In this document: positions 1 to 7,657 of the stretch, piece after piece
Layout of the letters: the number at the start of each line of letters is the position of its first letter
How positions within the stretch are numbered: the stretch's first letter is position 1
NCBI GenBank assembly: GCA_018818125.1
Contig: JAHISQ010000141.1
Span: forward strand, 1 to 62,430
Origin: Candidatus Rifleibacteriota bacterium
GTDB lineage: Bacteria; Muiribacteriota; Ozemobacteria; Ozemobacterales; Ozemobacteraceae
DNA length: 62,430 nucleotides
Direction: 5' to 3'
Translations under genes and position numbers: made by a program
The notes under the pieces: generated by a model
What the model saw: the letters and a program-made list of their open reading frames with translations, nothing else
Told to the model about the DNA's origin: nothing
Databases searched by the model: none

Positions 1-282
1 TACCCAAAGCTGTCACTATACCCCACAGAGATTACGACTGCATACACAGTCAGTGCTTGGCAGAACCCATCGTCTTTGGTGATAGCTCCTAGCGGAACTT
101 GCACAGTTACCCCAAGCGTTACCGCATCGCCGTGGCCTCTTAACCACGAGATGACGATATACAACCGGGCTGCTACAGCGACAGTAACCTTCGAGAGTGT
201 TTCTATAGCCGCTGGAACCAACGCTACATTTATGCAGACAGCCACGGGCACCGCTGCTAACACCTGGATTAAACTTAAGTAA
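1..282 (+). CDS. C-terminal end of a phage structural-type protein (partial)
   Basis: The reading frame is open from the first base and stops with TAA at 280-282, so the gene starts upstream of the window. About 93 residues are visible. They are rich in Thr, Ala, Ser and Val with few charged residues, alternating in a way that suggests beta-strands, as in phage tail fibre, whisker or head-decoration proteins. No family motif is recognisable. An internal ATG does not exist early in the visible part; a GTG near base 76 is not a convincing start because the frame remains open upstream. It lies immediately before a run of small phage-type genes on the same strand, 10 bases ahead of the next start. 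The structural assignment is inference from composition and position. Confidence 0.55.
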   Translation, partial: YPKLSLYPTEITTAYTVSAWQNPSSLVIAPSGTCTVTPSVTASPWPLNHEMTIYNRAATATVTFESVSIAAGTNATFMQTATGTAANTWIKLK

Positions 283-292
283 AGGATTACTT

Positions 293-391
293 ATGAAAAA
301 ACTATTTACCTTTCTTTTCGCTCTGCGCGTTTCTGCTCTTGTTGCCCAAGAGCTGACCGCCGACACCGTTGTTACAATCTCATTAAACTAA
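293..391 (+). CDS. tiny secreted or membrane peptide of the prophage (32 aa)
   Basis: An ATG at 293 is preceded by an AAGGATT ribosome-binding site. The 32 codons read as a Lys-Lys start, a hydrophobic stretch (residues 4-18) and a short polar tail, which is the pattern of a signal peptide followed by only a few mature residues. The stop at 389-391 is 10 bases before the next gene. It may be a small lysis-related or leader peptide. No family is recognised. The good ribosome-binding site and tight spacing on both sides are the reasons to call it. Confidence 0.4.
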   Translation: MKKLFTFLFALRVSALVAQELTADTVVTISLN

Positions 392-401
392 GGAGCATCA
401 C

Positions 402-794
402 ATGAACTTTCAACCTTTGATCGACAATCTTCCCTACATCCTCGCAGCCATAGGTGTAATCATCTGGGCTGCCTCTAAGTTCGTCACTAGTAGAGCCGTG
501 GCTAACCCTGCGGTTGACGCTTGGGACACATGGGCACCACGTATCCAGTGGGCCTCTGACCACTACTCTGAAGCTATAGACTGGCTGGTAGAAGCTAAGG
601 TTCTCAAGCTTGTGGGTAGCGAGAAGATGGCCTACCTGAATGAGCTCACGGCAGACTTTAAGAAAGCCATTGAAGCCGGCGATTACCTTGAGGCTATCAA
701 TAGTGTCATTGGCTTCTATAAGGATGCCAAAGGTAAAGCCGTTGCTGCGAACCCTTCAACGCCGGAGCTGACCGAGAATACCCCGGCGCAATAA
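402..794 (+). CDS. phage protein with one N-terminal membrane span (130 aa)
   Basis: Start ATG at 402 follows an AAGGAG site. Residues about 10-27 form a hydrophobic span (LAAIGVIIWAASKFV region), followed by a soluble, largely helical, acidic part rich in Trp, Glu and Lys (about 30-115), and a Pro/Thr-rich tail. The single N-terminal anchor with a soluble domain fits a holin-like, spanin-like or virion-associated membrane protein of the late region, but I recognise no family. It sits among the small genes leading to the endolysin at 2140-2541, which supports a role in late phage functions. Confidence 0.6.
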   Translation: MNFQPLIDNLPYILAAIGVIIWAASKFVTSRAVANPAVDAWDTWAPRIQWASDHYSEAIDWLVEAKVLKLVGSEKMAYLNELTADFKKAIEAGDYLEAINSVIGFYKDAKGKAVAANPSTPELTENTPAQ

Positions 795-817
795 GAGGTC
801 AGCGGTTTGACTTCCCC

Positions 818-907
818 GTGTATGCTCGCCGGATCACTGAGGATCTCACTTGGTGGTCGGGCACAGACGGCAAACAGTGGGCATCAGGCTTGGAGCTTAA
901 ATGGTAA
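818..907 (+). CDS. possible short ORF or gene remnant rich in Trp
   Basis: Between two well-supported genes (795-931) one frame stays open from 737 to 907 and ends with residues such as TWWSGTDGKQWASG, which look coding. A GTG at 818 is the only possible start and it has no clear ribosome-binding site. The open frame overlaps the end of the preceding gene in the -1 direction (stop of that gene at 792-794). It could be a remnant of a longer protein, a frameshift extension of the preceding gene, or chance. Confidence 0.25.
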   Translation: MYARRITEDLTWWSGTDGKQWASGLELKW

Positions 908-931
908 TATTTGCGATAATAGGAGCAAATG

Positions 932-1048
932 ATGACAATCAAAATGCCGGATAAAACGCCCTGGGGCGCCGTGCTTATTGGGTTTTTATGGCTTGTGTGG
1001 CGTGGGTTGTTGCATGTGCTTAGAATTAAACCATGGGATGAGGAATAA
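932..1048 (+). CDS. small single-span membrane protein of the prophage (38 aa)
   Basis: ATG at 932 with an AGGAG site at 920-924. The peptide has a short polar N-terminus, one hydrophobic span (about residues 12-30, containing the AVLIGFLWLVW stretch) and a charged C-terminal tail ending in Asp-Glu-Glu. This is the form of a very small holin or holin-like accessory protein. It ends 3 bases before the next start. Function is inferred only from size, topology and the neighbouring endolysin. Confidence 0.5.
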   Translation: MTIKMPDKTPWGAVLIGFLWLVWRGLLHVLRIKPWDEE

Positions 1049-1051
1049 AAT

Positions 1052-1573
1052 ATGAAAACATTCTTTAAACTAATCCTGCTCATGCTTGGCTTCCCGCCAG
1101 CAGCAACCGAAGAACAGAAGGTTGAAAAGCTAATTACCATGCGCGAGGCAAGAGACTGCCACAACGCCATGGTTGCAACGCTTCTTGAAATTACATACAA
1201 AGCCGCAGCTTGGGCCTTGTTCCATTGGAATTTGCCATGGTTCTTTGAATCGCCGCTGATCAGCAATCCCATGAATGTTAAGCGTGCTATCGGGTCTTTG
1301 GGCTGGACTGTTCGGGAATTGGAAGACTTTCGAGAGCTACAAGAGGGCAAAATGGTTCCTGGCAAAGTCGGCATCCTGGTTCATTGCCCGGACTCTGAAA
1401 TCAAAGGAACACTTATGCAGCACTGGGTTGTCTGGATGGGTAAAGACTCCAAGGGCAATCACCTCCTACATTGGGGGCAGAAGCAGGAACTTGAAGTTAA
1501 GACCGAGGAAGAAATGTTCGCTTTGTATCGCACTGGCACACCGAACTGTGCTTTTGAAGTCAGCAAAAAATGA
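1052..1573 (+). CDS. hypothetical phage protein, 173 aa
   Basis: ATG at 1052 with GAGGAA just upstream. The first 20 residues are hydrophobic after two lysines, so the protein may be exported or membrane associated. The rest has a Cys at about 36 inside a helix-like segment, many aromatic residues (about 55-70) and, later, a PGKVGILVH segment and a QHWVVWMG segment with a His. A Cys near the start and a later His resemble papain-like NlpC/P60 or C39 folds, but the spacing is not diagnostic, so I leave it unnamed. Its stop overlaps the next start as ATGA, which indicates translational coupling. Confidence 0.6.
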   Translation: MKTFFKLILLMLGFPPAATEEQKVEKLITMREARDCHNAMVATLLEITYKAAAWALFHWNLPWFFESPLISNPMNVKRAIGSLGWTVRELEDFRELQEGKMVPGKVGILVHCPDSEIKGTLMQHWVVWMGKDSKGNHLLHWGQKQELEVKTEEEMFALYRTGTPNCAFEVSKK

Positions 1574-1734
1574 CCAGACACGCAATCAGAAACGCAATGC
1601 TAGACGCTCTCGAAAAAGTATCAACCAGGGATGATTACTACGCGATCAACCACATTTCTACCGAGAAATTGTGCGAATTAGAAGATTTTCTTGTCGGCTT
1701 CCTGCCGAGTATCGGGATTAAAGTCACTACATAG
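1570..1734 (+). CDS. small phage protein, 54 aa
   Basis: ATG at 1570 overlaps the preceding stop by four bases (ATGA), the usual arrangement for coupled translation. The protein is soluble and likely helical, with a single Cys, and has no recognisable motif. It lies in the dense row of small late genes. Coding status rests on the overlap and on its position, not on homology. Confidence 0.45.
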   Translation: MTRHAIRNAMLDALEKVSTRDDYYAINHISTEKLCELEDFLVGFLPSIGIKVTT

Positions 1735-1744
1735 GAGATTTATC

Positions 1745-1816
1745 ATGGAACTTTGCGCCATATACGGCTCTGTAATTGCTCTTTTAATTACCATTGTGCG
1801 CTTTGAATTAAAATAA
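1745..1816 (+). CDS. very small membrane peptide, 23 aa
   Basis: ATG at 1745 follows AGGAGA at 1733-1738. Nearly the whole peptide is one hydrophobic span (about residues 5-18) with a short charged end. It is 18 bases from the next gene. Such peptides occur in phage lysis regions as holin or antiholin accessories, but a chance ORF is possible at this length. The strong ribosome-binding site is the main support. Confidence 0.35.
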   Translation: MELCAIYGSVIALLITIVRFELK

Positions 1817-1834
1817 TGTCCTGGGGGTTCTCGA

Positions 1835-2164
1835 ATGTTCGCTACTTTTCTGGAAAAGACTTCGCTGGAATGGGCGCTCAGCAAACTGACGCCCGAACTG
1901 ATCGGCATAATTGCCCTGGTAGTTCTGGCGGTCTGGTTCGTTTTGCGTGCGCATAAGTATTTCAGCGATCATGCCCGGCTTGTTAAGCAGGGCGGCAAGC
2001 TGGAGCAACTTATTTCGGCCTGCCCCTGCATCAGCAAAGTTAATGGCCTTTGGCTTCAAGACGAAACCAGAAACGGCGGCCAGCCGCCAGAGAAAGTAGA
2101 ATGCGCTTATCTGAAGGATAAAGGGAAAGGGGAAATATCATGCCAACCGACTGGAGCAAAGTAG
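1835..2164 (+). CDS. phage membrane protein before endolysin, possible holin or spanin-like (109 aa)
   Basis: ATG at 1835 after a GGGGGT site. Residues about 20-40 form one membrane span (IIALVVLAVWFVL), followed by a charged cytosolic or periplasmic region and a Cys-containing segment (ACPCI at about 62-66, a further Cys near 90 and 103). The gene overlaps the endolysin gene by 25 bases, a common arrangement of a membrane lysis protein with its endolysin. The paired cysteines could bind metal or form a disulfide. No named family recognised. Confidence 0.6.
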   Translation: MFATFLEKTSLEWALSKLTPELIGIIALVVLAVWFVLRAHKYFSDHARLVKQGGKLEQLISACPCISKVNGLWLQDETRNGGQPPEKVECAYLKDKGKGEISCQPTGAK

Positions 2165-2541
2165 ATCATTTCTCAAAAGAGGAGGCCTGGGGCGATCCCG
2201 ACAAGATCAATCCACTTTTGGTTTACAGTATGGATGTCTTGCGCAAATTAGTAGGACGCAAGATTATAATTAACAACGCCTACCGTCCAGGTGATCCCGG
2301 AACGCATGGAAGAGGCGACGCTGTAGACTTCGTGATTGTTGGCCTCTCTGTAGTTGATCAGTTCTTAGCAGCAGAAAAGACCAGGTTATTTACCGGACTT
2401 GGCGTTTACCCTTACTGGAATCGCCCCGGCCTGCACGCCGATGTTAGAACATTGAAGCCAAACGAGCACGGTCATAGATGGGGCCGCAACGCAGCCGGAG
2501 TTTATGTCGCCCTTGACTGGCAGTTTATCCGCAATATATAA
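2140..2541 (+). CDS. M15-type peptidoglycan peptidase, probable phage endolysin
   Basis: The 133-residue protein carries the zinc-site pattern of the peptidase M15 group (D-Ala-D-Ala carboxypeptidase / L-Ala-D-Glu peptidase fold): THGRGDAVDF with His56 and Asp63, and GLHADVR with His99 and Asp101. Residues 45-55 (NNAYRPGDPG) match the segment that precedes the first zinc ligand in this family. It has no signal peptide, so it would need the holin-type membrane proteins encoded just upstream to reach the wall. It cuts peptide cross-links or stems of peptidoglycan at host lysis. The overlap with the preceding membrane protein gene and the many small span proteins support a lysis cassette. Confidence 0.8.
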   Translation: MPTDWSKVDHFSKEEAWGDPDKINPLLVYSMDVLRKLVGRKIIINNAYRPGDPGTHGRGDAVDFVIVGLSVVDQFLAAEKTRLFTGLGVYPYWNRPGLHADVRTLKPNEHGHRWGRNAAGVYVALDWQFIRNI

Positions 2542-2545
2542 GCCG

Positions 2546-2734
2546 ATGGAACAGCCAGCATTAGAAAGGGAGTTCACCGATGCCGAAATCACCAAAAAAA
2601 TTATCGAAATTGCCGACCGGTACGAAAGACAACTATTGCTCGCCAACATTATCATTGCCGCACAGCTGGTACGTGGGCGACAAGGAAGAAATGATACGCC
2701 GAAGAAGCCGCAAGCTCGCGGAAACTGGCGTTAA
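2546..2734 (+). CDS. small phage protein overlapping the next gene (62 aa)
   Basis: ATG at 2546, four bases after the endolysin stop. The N-terminal 45 residues look like two amphipathic helices (acidic start, then an Ile/Ala/Leu-rich helix), and the tail is basic. It overlaps the next gene in another frame for 155 bases, so one of the two may be non-coding or both may be expressed. No family recognised. Confidence 0.4.
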   Translation: MEQPALEREFTDAEITKKIIEIADRYERQLLLANIIIAAQLVRGRQGRNDTPKKPQARGNWR

Positions 2735-2813
2735 GTGCTGCCCGTTTTGTGGCGGCTCGATATGGCGCATAAATGATTGCGATAAATGCGGCGATCATTG
2801 CCAGAAAATTTAG
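2580..2813 (+). CDS. small zinc-ribbon phage protein (77 aa)
   Basis: ATG at 2580 has GGGAG a short distance upstream. The C-terminal part contains CCPFCGG (about residues 52-58) and CDKCGDHC (about 67-74), two Cys knuckles typical of a zinc ribbon. The N-terminal half is basic. Such small zinc ribbons are common in phage genomes as DNA- or RNA-binding accessories, but the role here is unknown. The gene overlaps 2546-2734 in a different frame and is the last gene before the terminator at 2840. Confidence 0.55.
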   Translation: MPKSPKKLSKLPTGTKDNYCSPTLSLPHSWYVGDKEEMIRRRSRKLAETGVKCCPFCGGSIWRINDCDKCGDHCQKI

Positions 2814-2839
2814 TTTTTAGTCAGATCCTCTCACTTTAG

Positions 2840-2870
2840 CCCGTCAGAAATGGCGGGTTTTTTGTTTTTT
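2840..2870 (+). terminator. Rho-independent terminator at prophage end
   Basis: A 6-bp stem CCCGTC/GGCGGG (2840-2845 with 2852-2857, one G-T pair) and a 6-base loop are followed by two runs of T (2858-2863 and 2865-2870). It ends transcription of the late phage genes before the tRNA, which faces the opposite way. Confidence 0.85.
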
Positions 2871-2934
2871 ACACTTTCATTAGCACCCTTTTTAGACCAC
2901 CCTGTAAACTCGCTCCTGAAAAGCGTTTGCTCAG

Positions 2935-3008
2935 CGCGCCTACCAGGACTCGAACCTGGGGCCCCAGGATTAGGAATCCTGTGCTCTATCCACCTGAGCT
3001 ATAGGTGC
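2935..3008 (-). tRNA. tRNA-Arg (anticodon CCT)
   Basis: Read on the minus strand the sequence folds as a tRNA: acceptor GCACCTA/TAGGCGC, D-arm GCTC...GAGC, anticodon stem CAGGA/TCCTG with loop TTCCTAA (anticodon CCT, decoding AGG), variable GGGCC and T-arm CCAGG-TTCGAGT-CCTGG. Acceptor pair 3-70 is an A-C mismatch, the only imperfect pair. The discriminator base is G and CCA is not encoded. The prophage lies directly beyond its 3' end, so this gene is a likely integration site. Confidence 0.92.
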
Positions 3009-3101
3009 CGCTATTTGCTGATTCTACTAATTTTTGCTGGTAAAATCAAGCTGTAATGATTTATTGTGTTATTAATTTGTAAATCTAACAACAGGAGCTC
3101 G

Positions 3102-3674
3102 ATGTTGAAAAACTATCTGATCGCTGTAATGCTGCTGGCGGGATTCCTGATCGCGCCCGGCAATTCTTCTGTGATGGCTGCTGACACGGGCAAGCTGATC
3201 ACCAACCAGTGTCGCCAGAACATTAAAATGCTCAACGAAGCTACTCAGAAATTCGTCAATGACACCGGGGATCAACTGCCGCCTTGGGCTCGGTATGAAA
3301 CGGTAAAGAGCAGCCTGATGAATCTCGACTATCTGCCAACAGATCCGGTTGGCCCAACGCCTGACTGCAAATACAATCTTGTGAGTAACAGTCGCGAAGA
3401 TTTTCAGTGGTATTGTAATCTGCATGGCGTTCTGGAAGGCGAAAAAACCGTAAATTTTCAGTATCACGAACATCAAATCATGGCCAAAACCACGAGCAGA
3501 TACATAAACAACAAAAGATATAAAGAGCACGTCAGCGAGCTGTTACGCTGGACTGATTATGCTCCCACTCCGGTCGAACGCCTTAAATATCATTATAATA
3601 TGAATCCGCTCAGCACCATACTGGTTATGGTCGGAGTATTATTGATTATATTTATTGTTTATAGAACTCTTTAA
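3102..3674 (+). CDS. secreted pilin-like protein with C-terminal membrane anchor
   Basis: The start at 3102 is chosen for the AGGAG site just before it; an earlier in-frame start at 3066 lacks one. The 190-residue protein has a cleavable-type signal (residues 1-27, ending SVMAAD) and a C-terminal span (about 170-187) followed by a few residues. The middle resembles the globular part of GspG-like pseudopilins: a Cys, a long helix (NIKMLNEATQKFVND), then YLPTDPVGP and a CKYNL strand and further Cys. It lacks the type III prepilin cleavage motif, so it would sit in the envelope by its C-terminal anchor. Function is unknown; the resemblance to pseudopilins is my reading and needs a structure or profile search. 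Confidence 0.65.
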   Translation: MLKNYLIAVMLLAGFLIAPGNSSVMAADTGKLITNQCRQNIKMLNEATQKFVNDTGDQLPPWARYETVKSSLMNLDYLPTDPVGPTPDCKYNLVSNSREDFQWYCNLHGVLEGEKTVNFQYHEHQIMAKTTSRYINNKRYKEHVSELLRWTDYAPTPVERLKYHYNMNPLSTILVMVGVLLIIFIVYRTL

Positions 3675-3689
3675 AAGCTGTTGAATTTT

Positions 3690-4418
3690 TCAGCGATTCA
3701 GCGGCAATTTAAGTTCTTCTGAGAGCTGCGCCAGCATGGTGTCAACCCAATAGCCGGAAAAGCCAAGTTTGCGGGCTTTAAACAAATTCAATATGGCTTT
3801 TCCACGCTGGCCCTGTTGTGTCCAGGCCATTGCCAGAATGACATAAGGCCAGCCGTTTTTGTGATTGTGACCTTCGAGATATTCTATGGTCTTTATTGGC
3901 TGGCGCAAAGCCAGATGCAGAGCAGCCAGATCGTAGATTAAAAACTCGTTGCTCGGGTTAAGATAAAGTGCCAGAGTCAGCTCTTCGTAGGCATCAAGAA
4001 AAGCTCCCCGGCCTGCAAAAACAAGACCAAGGGCACGATGAGCATCTGAATCTTCTGGATTCTTTGCAACTGCCTGCCTGGCATAATATTCAGCGGTATC
4101 GAATTCTGATTGTGTTGAATAGCCAAGCAGCGACAGATGAAAATAGATCTTGCCCAGTTCGAGATAGCCTGTCTTGGCCTCATCTTCGACGGCCTTGCCA
4201 TCTTCGAACAGGACGAGAGAATCTTCATAATGTCTCCAGGCCTGGTGCAACAAATCAACGTTGCCTTGCCTGATTCCTTCTTCGATCAACTCCCGTGGTT
4301 CGACATAGGGTACACCACCCTCAACAACCCTTATTGACAGAGCTGAAGCAGTCATTGCCGAAGCAAAAAGGAAGACTGCTGGCAGAACTAATAATTTGAT
4401 TTTATTGCCAATAGACAT
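3690..4418 (-). CDS. secreted TPR-repeat protein
   Basis: The start at 4418 is chosen because AGGAGG lies six bases upstream; longer in-frame starts lack this. The 242-residue product begins with a signal peptide (about residues 1-27, ending ASALS). The rest contains helix pairs with the TPR pattern, clearest in the segment with DSDAHRALGLVFAGRGAFLD and the following NPSNEFLIYDLAALHLA, roughly three repeats. TPR domains bind other proteins; a periplasmic or outer-membrane scaffold role is likely. It is divergent from the GGDEF sensor gene with 74 bases between starts, so both promoters may lie there. Confidence 0.75.
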   Translation of the reverse strand: MSIGNKIKLLVLPAVFLFASAMTASALSIRVVEGGVPYVEPRELIEEGIRQGNVDLLHQAWRHYEDSLVLFEDGKAVEDEAKTGYLELGKIYFHLSLLGYSTQSEFDTAEYYARQAVAKNPEDSDAHRALGLVFAGRGAFLDAYEELTLALYLNPSNEFLIYDLAALHLALRQPIKTIEYLEGHNHKNGWPYVILAMAWTQQGQRGKAILNLFKARKLGFSGYWVDTMLAQLSEELKLPLNR

Positions 4419-4492
4419 TTGCATCCTCCTGATGTTATAAATTATCCTGACTAATTCTTTATCATGTAAAGCATTCAAAATCCAGCAAAATT

Positions 4493-7400
4493 ATGAATAC
4501 AGCTGCTAAAAGCGAAAAGGCTTTTGAATCTCGATTGAACCGGCCGACAGTCTGGCTGGTGCTTTTTGTATTCTTTGCGGCACTGCCTATACTAATATAT
4601 TATGATTGCTACATTCGTTACCTTGACGAAACCTTCAACCGGAACCGCGAATCTATTGTCAAAATTTTTCACCGTGAGCTGACATCTTTTGGCAGTAAAG
4701 CAACCAACCGCCAGATTTTTTTGCAGCAACTTCAGGGTTACCGTGACAGCTTTCGCCGCAATTATCCAGAAACCGATAGAAACCTCGGACTAAAAGAAGG
4801 CCTTCTGGCTGAACTACCGGAAAATGCCAGTCTTATCGTCTGGGATAACCGCGGGCAACTGCTTGAAGAGCTTTCTCAGATCAAAAGCAGCGGCTTATCA
4901 AAGGAGCAGACGAACAAACTGATCGAGATTCTGCTAAACACTCACAATGATTTCTCTGCCGGAGCAAACCTGCAGACTCTTCGCCAGATTGAACAGTTTG
5001 AACAAAGTCATGCAGATTTTTTTACAGGCCTCTTTCCACTTACTGGTCGGGCTTTCTCATTCACGAGTGCTTTTACCAGCCCGAACAAGATGTTTGGCAA
5101 CTACCTTTCGTCCTCGGAAACTTTTTTCTACTGGGATTTCATGAACAACCATGATAACAATCAGGGTGGATTCATGGCATTCATACCGTTAAAAGATTTG
5201 CCAGTAACCTTTGGACTGGCTCAAATACTGCTCAGAGACCCAAGCGCGACCCCTGAAATTGCCAATGGTTTTTTTGATCAGACAACCGGACAAATTGAAT
5301 TGTCTTATCCCGGTCTTTTGAATGCGGCAAAACAAGGCGTTGCACTGTTTAATGATGGGCTCAACAACCCGCTTTTTTACGATGACTGGGTGCTGTTCGT
5401 ACAGCCGATGGCAGAAAGCACATCAGTTAATATATTCTCGATTTTTTCAACGCGATCACAACGTCTGGCGACTGAATCACAAAAAGGAAATGCAAAAACA
5501 GCCAGTTTAATTCTGATCTTTATTGCCGTTATCTTCTTTTATCACTCTTACAGGCTGGCATCGACCACCGGGCTATCTCTGCGAAAAAAAGTGGCTGGCC
5601 TTTTTCTGCTCTGCATGCAATTGCCAATTTCCATATTGATTTTTCTGGGAGTTCAGTTTGCGCTCAGCCAGGAAAAACTGCTGAGTCAGGAGGCCGAAAC
5701 ACAGCTTATCGAGTTGGTTAAGAAAGTCGATCGTTCGGCACAGGACCATTATCGAGCAACTACCGAATGGCTTAAATCCCTTAAAAGCATGCACACAATG
5801 CAACAACTCGATAAAAAGAAACTGCACGAAACTTTTTTCGAGTTCAGTCGTAACAATCAACTGCAGAGCTTTTATCTGATCGGCCTTGATGGCAATATTG
5901 AGTTTGATATTGACAATATTAAAGCAGATAACGGCAACCGTATTTTCATAAAAAGTCTTGGCATGCGCATTCTTGCGACCAGTTCTGACCAGGGCAATCT
6001 GCAACCGACCGACACGTTTTCGTCAACAGATAGCCTTTTCGACCTGATCGCGCACAAGACCGGGCACATGCATCTGGTCGTCTGGCCTGGCACCAACAAA
6101 CAGAACTTTGTTTACACAGATGTGCTGACACTCGAGAGCGGAGAGCGATATGCAATAGTCGCCACCATCGACAAAACCGAGCTTGATCGCAACTATCTCA
6201 GACAGGTCGTTACCCAGCAGTACCGGCTTGGCCCTGATCGTGAAATCATCATACTCAAAGAAGATGATATATCAGACGCCATGCCTCGCCTTTCCTCAAC
6301 ATTCAAAGCCAATCTTCTGCCCATGCTGGCTACAACAAGAATTTCGAATGTCATCGAAACCGACCAAGTCGATGACGAAAACGATCGACTGCTGGTAGCG
6401 ATCGGGCGCGGCGTAAACACCAGTGATTTTCTTATCGGTGCCAGATTCAGCTGGCATAAAATTACCGATGTCATTGACATGACTTATTTACTGGTACTGC
6501 TCGGTATCTTCTTCAGCCTTTCGGCATCGACATTCCTTATCGCCATCCTGATTCGTGAGTTTCTGACACCGGTTTCGGTTTTGTCATCGGGCGCAAAAAG
6601 CATTATTAGCGGCAACCTCGATCTTGAGCTACCGATGTTCGCACGCGACGAACTCGGGGAATTAGCAATAACGTTCAACGCTATGACCAGGCGCCTGCGC
6701 AACAGGCTCACCGAGCTAACCGTGCTCTACAACCTTACCCAGAAAGCATCTACAACTCACAGCCAGCGAGAGGTATTCGACCTCGCCGCCGGCAACCTGC
6801 AGAAACACCTGAATGCCGACACCTCTGGAACCGCATGGTTTAACGAAGGAGAAGGCATTGACAGTATTTATCTCGCAGAACATCTTCCTGACGATGAAAG
6901 TGAAGCAATCAGAAGCTGCGTTAAAAGTGCTCTGCGCACTTACCAGTCAGTTGCAGAGTTCAGCGAAAAGCTCGATCGCTTCGTTCTCGGTGTGCCGCTG
7001 TTTTTCGAAGAAAAAAAATTCGGTGCGGTCTATCTGGTTTTCCCAGAAGAACGTGGCAAAGATAAGCTGCATCTTTCTGATGACGAAAAGAGCTTTATTG
7101 AAACACTTCGGCATCATTTGTCGCTGATCATCGAAAAACAGCGTCTGTTCGAGCAGGCAATAACCGACGGCCTTACCAAACTTTATCTCAGGCGCTTTTT
7201 TCTTGCCACGCTCGACAAAGAGATTAACCGTTCCAAGCGCTATCAGCTCGACGTCAGCGTTATCCTTTTGGACATAGATCTTTTCAAAAAGTTTAACGAC
7301 ACTTTCGGACACCAGGCCGGTGACTACGTATTGCGCGAAACTGCGCAACGAATCATGGAAAGCATAAGATCAGTCGACACCCCAGGTCGCTACGGTGGCG

Positions 7401-7657
7401 AAGAAATGGCAGTCATTTTGCCACAGACCAACATTAAAGAAGCTTTTGTAGTTGCTGAGCGTATGCGAAAAGCAATCGAAGGCGCTGAATACACTTTTAA
7501 AAACGATTCAATGAAGGTTACGGCCTCGTTAGGCGTCAGCTCTCTTCATATGCGCGACATAAGCCTTGAAGAACTCATCGAAGAGTCTGATAAAGCAATG
7601 TATGTTGCCAAGGAAAAGGGTCGCAACCAGGTCAGAATAGCGCCGGAGGCAATGTAA
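4493..7657 (+). CDS. membrane diguanylate cyclase with two external sensor regions
   Basis: This 1054-residue receptor should make c-di-GMP from two GTP. Spans are at about 19-37, 337-353, 368-390 and 663-688, which leave two large extracytoplasmic regions (38-335 and 391-660). A HAMP linker (about 690-745) and a GAF-like domain (about 760-885) lead to the GGDEF domain (about 890-1050). The active-site motif is GGEEM (about 967-971), preceded by RSVD at the place of the product-inhibition site RxxD, so both catalysis and feedback inhibition look intact. Its stop overlaps the start of the next gene by one base. The same four-span layout occurs in the two SpoIIE phosphatases at 25068 and 27907. 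The ligand is unknown. Confidence 0.88.
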   Translation: MNTAAKSEKAFESRLNRPTVWLVLFVFFAALPILIYYDCYIRYLDETFNRNRESIVKIFHRELTSFGSKATNRQIFLQQLQGYRDSFRRNYPETDRNLGLKEGLLAELPENASLIVWDNRGQLLEELSQIKSSGLSKEQTNKLIEILLNTHNDFSAGANLQTLRQIEQFEQSHADFFTGLFPLTGRAFSFTSAFTSPNKMFGNYLSSSETFFYWDFMNNHDNNQGGFMAFIPLKDLPVTFGLAQILLRDPSATPEIANGFFDQTTGQIELSYPGLLNAAKQGVALFNDGLNNPLFYDDWVLFVQPMAESTSVNIFSIFSTRSQRLATESQKGNAKTASLILIFIAVIFFYHSYRLASTTGLSLRKKVAGLFLLCMQLPISILIFLGVQFALSQEKLLSQEAETQLIELVKKVDRSAQDHYRATTEWLKSLKSMHTMQQLDKKKLHETFFEFSRNNQLQSFYLIGLDGNIEFDIDNIKADNGNRIFIKSLGMRILATSSDQGNLQPTDTFSSTDSLFDLIAHKTGHMHLVVWPGTNKQNFVYTDVLTLESGERYAIVATIDKTELDRNYLRQVVTQQYRLGPDREIIILKEDDISDAMPRLSSTFKANLLPMLATTRISNVIETDQVDDENDRLLVAIGRGVNTSDFLIGARFSWHKITDVIDMTYLLVLLGIFFSLSASTFLIAILIREFLTPVSVLSSGAKSIISGNLDLELPMFARDELGELAITFNAMTRRLRNRLTELTVLYNLTQKASTTHSQREVFDLAAGNLQKHLNADTSGTAWFNEGEGIDSIYLAEHLPDDESEAIRSCVKSALRTYQSVAEFSEKLDRFVLGVPLFFEEKKFGAVYLVFPEERGKDKLHLSDDEKSFIETLRHHLSLIIEKQRLFEQAITDGLTKLYLRRFFLATLDKEINRSKRYQLDVSVILLDIDLFKKFNDTFGHQAGDYVLRETAQRIMESIRSVDTPGRYGGEEMAVILPQTNIKEAFVVAERMRKAIEGAEYTFKNDSMKVTASLGVSSLHMRDISLEELIEESDKAMYVAKEKGRNQVRIAPEAM

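Noticed and set aside
799..1374. A 191-codon open frame on the minus strand
   Set aside because: It overlaps three plus-strand phage genes with good ribosome-binding sites and has low-complexity, non-protein-like composition (many Ser, Arg).
3072..3530. A 152-codon minus-strand frame over the pilin-like gene
   Set aside because: It is antisense to a gene with signal peptide, span and ribosome-binding site; the product shows no domain.
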